Assembly: GCA_019314425.1 (NCBI GenBank)
Contig: JAFCZI010000122.1
Span: forward strand, 1-7,215
Length of the DNA stretch: 7,215 nucleotides
DNA from: Deltaproteobacteria bacterium
GTDB taxonomy: Bacteria; Desulfobacterota; DSM-4660; Desulfatiglandales; Desulfatiglandaceae
Reading direction: 5' to 3'
In this document: positions 6,599 to 7,215 of the stretch, in pieces
Position numbering within the stretch: the stretch's first letter is position 1
How the letters are laid out: every line of letters begins with the position of its first letter
Program-made: the position numbers and the translations under genes
The notes under the pieces: generated by a model
The model's input: only the letters and a program-made list of their open reading frames with translations
What the model was told of the DNA's origin: nothing
The model's database searches: none

Positions 6599-7050
6599 TC
6601 AAGCACCCTGAAAATCTATTTTTCGATCCTCAATAAGCGGGCTTCCCAGGATATAGGCCCGTTCCATAAGGTTTTCAAGTTCCCGGATATTCCCCGGCCA
6701 TGGATAAGTTTTTAACCCTTCCATGACCTTTTCACCAATGGAAAAGATGCCCTTCTGACCTTTTGTTTCCAGCCTTTTTAGAAAAAGCATGGCAAGCTGG
6801 GGAATATCCTCCACCCGCGCACTAAGTGCTCGATGGGAAACACATTCAACCGATAATAAAGATCTTTTCTGAACTCGCCTTTCCAGCACATTTCGTCCAG
6901 CACCGCATTGGTGGCTGAAATCACGCGAACATCCACATGAACGGTTTCTTCCCCACCCACATTTTGAAACGTTCCATTTTCATGGGTTTCTCCAAAGTTC
7001 CGGGGCAAAAAGACAGCATCCGCATGGAAGGGCGGTTGCCTCGGGACCAT
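6599..7050 (-). pseudogene. Fragment of an NtrC-type sigma-54 activator (AAA+ domain), frameshifted and truncated
   Basis: Two consecutive frames carry pieces of the AAA+ domain of sigma-54-dependent activators. The first includes [18 protein letters not shown], then [17 protein letters not shown]. The second continues with [18 protein letters not shown], then YPWPGNIRELENLMERAYIL and ends with TGA at 6599. Between NVFPI and RVEDIP there are 14 bases where the family usually has about 21, so roughly 7 bases are missing and the frame changes at about 6817-6832. Upstream, [12 protein letters not shown] directly precedes HENGTF, as if Walker B (FLDEIGE) had decayed and a dozen residues were lost. 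Walker A, GAFTGA and the N-terminal signal domain are absent, and so is the C-terminal Fis-type helix-turn-helix. It cannot make a working activator. It may derive from a regulator once adjacent to the response regulator. Confidence 0.8.
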
Positions 7051-7184
7051 TAGTACACCCTGATTTTCCGTCGCCCCGAAACCTGCCTACCGGTTTTGCA
7101 ACGGGAAGACCCGAATTCTCCGTATAATCAATATGCTGAAAAACTTAAAACGAAAGGGATGCCCATTGTAGCCTAAACAACCAA

Positions 7185-7213
7185 ACTATAGCAAAAGGGA
7201 TTATTGAAGTCAA
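7185..7213 (-). promoter_or_regulatory. Sigma-70-like promoter reading toward the activator fragment
   Basis: On the minus strand TTGACT (7213-7208) is followed after exactly 17 bases by TATAGT (7190-7185). Each hexamer matches the consensus in five of six positions. About 140 bases of leader follow before the recognisable part of the activator pseudogene. The leader holds only a short frame (MGIPFVLSFSAY, about 7160) and a degenerate stretch that I could not assign. It may still drive read-through into the response regulator. Confidence 0.5.
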
Positions 7214-7215
7214 TA

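Noticed and set aside
6820..6830. Odd palindrome GCACTAAGTGC at the frame change in the activator fragment.
   Set aside because: Short, inside a decayed coding region, and expected by chance; it is not a recognisable recombination or insertion site.
1..7215. CRISPR arrays, tRNA or rRNA genes, insertion-sequence ends.
   Set aside because: No regularly spaced repeats, no tRNA-like cloverleaf, no rRNA signature and no transposase coding sequence were seen on either strand.

Overview
This window looks like the chromosome of a Gram-negative bacterium with roughly even GC content. The gene types (an outer-membrane RND efflux set, response regulators with HD-GYP output, sigma-54 activator remnants, DUF2752 and a short GC-rich palindrome) would fit a Desulfobacterota (former Deltaproteobacteria) genome. 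That placement is inferred from gene style, not proven. Every gene I can support is on the minus strand, so transcription runs from the high coordinates to the low ones. The long plus-strand open frames are antisense shadows.

Region by region, in the direction of transcription: (a) 7215-6599 holds a good sigma-70-like promoter, followed by a decayed piece of an NtrC-type sigma-54 activator. Its AAA+ domain is split over two frames, appears to have a deletion around Walker B, and has no helix-turn-helix. (b) 6489-5375 is an RpfG-like response regulator, a receiver domain followed by a coiled coil and an HD-GYP c-di-GMP phosphodiesterase domain. It is split into two frames at about 6106 by what looks like one lost base. 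(c) 5202-3880 carries a five- or six-helix membrane protein, a truncated addiction-module antitoxin (TIGR02574/PF09720 type) with no toxin, and a DUF2752 membrane protein whose first six codons may be left over from the lost toxin. (d) 3781-1 is a tripartite RND efflux operon in the order outer-membrane factor, periplasmic adaptor, inner-membrane permease. The permease runs off the window.

The efflux operon is the functional core. The OprM/NodT-type lipoprotein channel, the HlyD/AcrA-type adaptor and the AcrB-like proton-driven pump would form one conduit from inner membrane or periplasm to the outside. Adaptor and permease overlap by ATGA. A small palindromic repeat sits in the 51-bp gap between channel and adaptor genes. 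An intrinsic-terminator-like hairpin with a U-tract lies directly before the ribosome-binding site of the channel gene, leaving almost no room for a promoter after it, so expression may depend on read-through or attenuation.

I see no clear new multi-gene defence or mobile system. The most interesting points are the leader structure of the efflux operon, the palindrome before the adaptor start, the toxin-antitoxin remnant fused to the DUF2752 gene, and the cluster of broken regulators at the upstream end.
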